Assembly (NCBI GenBank): GCA_025454275.1
Contig: JALOOS010000112.1
Location: 1 to 12,096, forward strand
From: Desulfobacterales bacterium
Lineage (GTDB): Bacteria > Desulfobacterota > Desulfobacteria > Desulfobacterales > SpSt-501
DNA: 12,096 nucleotides
Direction: 5' to 3'
A model generated the notes under the pieces. That model did not search any database and was not told where the DNA came from. It worked only from the letters and a program-made list of their open reading frames with translations. The position numbers were made by a program, and so were the translations under genes. The first letter of the stretch is position 1. Every line of letters starts with the position of its first letter. Positions 9,230 to 12,096 of this stretch are shown here, one piece after another.

Positions 9230-9754
9230 ATGATCCCCGAAATCAAGAAGATCCTCTTCACGACAGACCTCTCCAAGCAGGCCCGCCACGCCTTCAGCTA
9301 CGCCCTGAGCATGGCCAACCAGTATGGGGCCAGCCTGACCATCCTCTACGTCATGGAGGACCCCTCGCCCACCCAGAGCGCCTACCTGCAGGCCTTCATC
9401 GGCGACGAGCGCTGGGAAGAGCTGCGCCAGTCCCACGAACAGGAGATCCGGCAGATCCTGATCGGCAAGCAGCGCGAAGGGGCCATGATCCGCGAGGCGT
9501 TGGGGGAGATGTTCGCCGAGACCCAAAAGCAGTTCAAAGCCCCCGGCGTCAAGGCCGAGGAGATCGTGGTGACCCAGGGCGAGGCGGTCGAATGCATCCT
9601 GCAGGAGGCCGAGGCGCGGAGCAGCGATCTGATCGTGATGGGCTACCATCCCCGGGGCCGGCTGGAGGCGGCCGTCATCGGCAGCGTCAGCCGCAGAATC
9701 CTGCGCCGCGCCAAGGTGCCCGTTCTGCTGGTTCGGCTGCCGGACGCGGAGTGA
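9230..9754 (+). CDS. Single-domain universal stress protein (UspA family)
   Basis: From the ATG at 9230 the protein has 174 residues and one UspA fold, starting EIKKILFTTDLSKQARHAF (Asp13) and ending VPVLLVRL. The region at about 45-100 is longer and more helical than in minimal UspA proteins. The nucleotide loop GYHPRGRLEAAVIGS (138-152) keeps the first and last glycines but has Pro at the position of the second, so ATP binding is uncertain. AAAGGAG (9212-9218) lies 11 bases before this ATG but only two before the in-frame ATG at 9221, which would add three residues; I prefer 9230. The gene is third in the stress cluster, 57 bases after the PsiE-family gene, and converges on dppF. Confidence 0.9.
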   Translation: MIPEIKKILFTTDLSKQARHAFSYALSMANQYGASLTILYVMEDPSPTQSAYLQAFIGDERWEELRQSHEQEIRQILIGKQREGAMIREALGEMFAETQKQFKAPGVKAEEIVVTQGEAVECILQEAEARSSDLIVMGYHPRGRLEAAVIGSVSRRILRRAKVPVLLVRLPDAE

Positions 9755-9784
9755 TGAGCATACCGCAGCCGATCGCTGCGCCGG

Positions 9785-10784
9785 TCATGATTGCCGGCCC
9801 GCTCGGCCGGCAAAATGGCAGGCAGCCCAGTGGCGGCTGCGGATCTCCGCCAGCCCCGGCTCGCGCTCGGCGCACACGCCTTCGGCGTAGTGGCAGCGGG
9901 GGTGGAACCGGCACCCGGCGGGCGGGTCGATCGGGCTGGGGACGTCGCCCTTCAGGATGATGCGGCCGGGCCGCTGCAGGCAGGGGTCCGGGATCGGGAC
10001 GGCCGAGAGCAGGGCCTGGGTGTAGGGGTGCAGCGGGTCGAGGTAAAGCGCTTTGCTGGGGGCGATCTCGACGATCTTGCCCAGATACATCACCGCCACG
10101 CGGTCGCTTACGTGCTCCACGACGCTCAAGTCGTGGGAAATGAACAGATAGGTCAAGCCGAAATCCTGCTGCAGGTCCTTGAGCAGGTTGATGACCTGGG
10201 CCTGGATCGAAACGTCCAGGGCCGAGACCGCCTCGTCGCACACCACCAGCTTGGGTTTGAGCGCCAGGGCGCGGGCCACCCCGATCCTCTGGCGCTGCCC
10301 GCCGGAGAACTGGTGCGGGTAGCGGCGCATGTGCTCCCTGCGCAGCCCCACCACCTCCAAGAGCTCCAGCACCCGCCGGTCCCTTTCCTGGCGGCTTTGC
10401 ACGCCGTGCACGAGCAGCGGCTCCCCGATGATTTGGCCCACGGTCTTGCGGGGGTTGAGGGAGGAGAAGGGGTCCTGGAAGATGATCTGCATCTCCCGCC
10501 GCAGGGCCTGCATCCGGTTGCGGGAAAGCCCGATGATGCTCTTGCCCTGAAATAAGACCTCCCCCGATGTCGGCTCCTCCAGCCGCAGGATGACGCGGCC
10601 GAAGGTGGTCTTGCCGCAGCCGGACTCGCCCACCAGGCCGACGGTTTCCCCTTCGCCGATGGTCAGGCTGACCCCGTCGATCGCCTTCACCGACCCGGTC
10701 GGCTTCATCAGCACCCCTCCTAAAATCGGGTAGTGCTTGACGATGTCGCGGGCCGCGACGAGGGGCGTTGGTTGCGGATGGGGT

Positions 10785-10792
<8 letters not shown>
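9785..10792 (-). CDS. dppF: Dipeptide/oligopeptide ABC transporter ATPase, DppF/OppF type
   Basis: This is one of the two ATPases that power import of di- or oligopeptides (some relatives import nickel) at the inner face of the membrane. The 335-residue protein has Walker A GESGCGKT (55-62), Q-loop Gln106, signature FSGGQRQR (162-169), Walker B KLVVCDEA (181-188) followed by VSALD, and switch His220 in FISHDLSVV. The C-terminal oligopeptide-transporter extension ends with PPAGCRFHPRC (Cys294, Cys300), Cys307 and Cys325, a four-cysteine set of the kind reported to hold a 4Fe-4S cluster in a DppD homologue. The ATG at 10792 overlaps the dppD stop by eight bases. The substrate cannot be deduced because the binding protein lies outside the window. 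Confidence 0.93.
9791..9813. terminator. Candidate bidirectional hairpin at the convergent usp/dppF ends
   Basis: TTGCCGGCC (9791-9799) and GGCCGGCAA (9805-9813) form a perfect nine-base-pair stem with a five-base loop. The stem lies in the last codons of dppF and 37 bases past the stress-protein stop. There is no T-run after it in either direction, so it is at best a Rho-assisted or RNA-end-protecting hairpin. The overlap with dppF codons (near FAGRAGRQS) means the symmetry could be partly fortuitous. Confidence 0.35.
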
Positions 10793-11762
<970 letters not shown>

Positions 11763-11766
11763 CGCG

Positions 11767-12096
11767 TCAGTCCCTCAGCCGCGGGTCGAGCGCATCGCGC
11801 AGCCCGTCGCCCAGGAGGTTGAAGCCCAGCACCGCGCCGAGGATGGCCAGGCCCGGGAAGGTCATGACCCAGGAGGCGCGCAGGATCAGGGCCCGGCTGC
11901 GGGCGATGTCGGCCCCCCACTCGGGGGTCGGCGGCTGGGCGCCCAGGCCCAAAAAGCTCAAGGCGGCGGCATCCAGGATGGCCGAGGCGAAGCTCAAGGT
12001 CGTCTGCACGATCAGGGGGCCCATGCAGTTGGGCAGGATGGTGATGAAGATGATCCGCAGGTTGCGGGCGCCGATGGCGCGCGCGGCCATGACGTA
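11767..12096 (-). CDS. dppC: Dipeptide/oligopeptide ABC transporter permease, DppC/OppC type (C-terminal part)
   Basis: Only the last 109 codons plus the stop are present; the gene continues beyond the right edge. The fragment begins in frame with YVMAARAIGARNLRIIFI and TILPN, the EAA loop by which these permeases dock on their ATPases, including the conserved glycine and the ILPN end. Two hydrophobic segments follow, with SFLGLGAQPPTPEWGADIARSR between them (a signature of the DppC/OppC/NikC group), and the end LLGDGLRDALDPRLRD is typical of DppC. It lies immediately upstream of dppD with a four-base gap, so the three genes form one operon. The DppB partner and the substrate-binding protein are presumably further upstream. 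Confidence 0.92.
   Translation of the reverse strand, partial: YVMAARAIGARNLRIIFITILPNCMGPLIVQTTLSFASAILDAAALSFLGLGAQPPTPEWGADIARSRALILRASWVMTFPGLAILGAVLGFNLLGDGLRDALDPRLRD

Overview
The window is GC-rich (about two thirds by eye) and gene-dense. Its gene families fit an anaerobic or facultative bacterium that oxidises lactate: pyruvate:ferredoxin oxidoreductase, an iron-sulfur (class I) fumarase, LutABC-type lactate oxidation proteins, a FAD/Fe-S D-lactate-type dehydrogenase, universal stress proteins and a dipeptide-type ABC importer. A sulfate-reducing or related Desulfobacterota lineage is my best guess. It rests on gene content and order; no taxonomic marker is present.

Layout. From 7724 down to 1, everything is on the minus strand. 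The order in transcription is lutA (7724-6900), lutB (6910-5568, broken), lutC (5575-4919), a 105-bp spacer nearly filled by a large imperfect inverted repeat, a D-lactate-type dehydrogenase (4813-2007, broken), a class I fumarase (1848-238) with its own promoter-like sequence, and the first 36 codons of a pyruvate:ferredoxin oxidoreductase (110-1, running off the left edge). Together these would take lactate to pyruvate and on to acetyl-CoA, with fumarase feeding the C4-acid/TCA branch. No lactate permease is visible.

Divergently, on the plus strand, a tight three-gene cluster runs from 7797 to 9754: a tandem-domain universal stress protein, a PsiE-family four-helix membrane protein (4-bp ATGA overlap), and a single-domain universal stress protein. 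The short divergent spacer holds a 7-9-7 inverted repeat that overlaps a candidate lutA promoter.

From 12096 down to 9785, on the minus strand, lies the distal part of a peptide/nickel-type ABC importer operon: permease DppC (partial), ATPase DppD and ATPase DppF. It converges on the stress cluster with only 30 bp between stop codons.

The most notable observation is that two genes of the lactate operon, lutB and the dehydrogenase, each carry a net frame change of the same phase at a point where a conserved peptide is also missing (about 28 and 7-10 residues). Either the pathway is decaying or the assembly has two small collapses; reads would decide. The second is a repeat that begins exactly at the stop codons of both lutC and fumarase. 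I do not see a clearly new biological system. The USP-PsiE-USP cassette and the stop-codon repeat are the least explained items.
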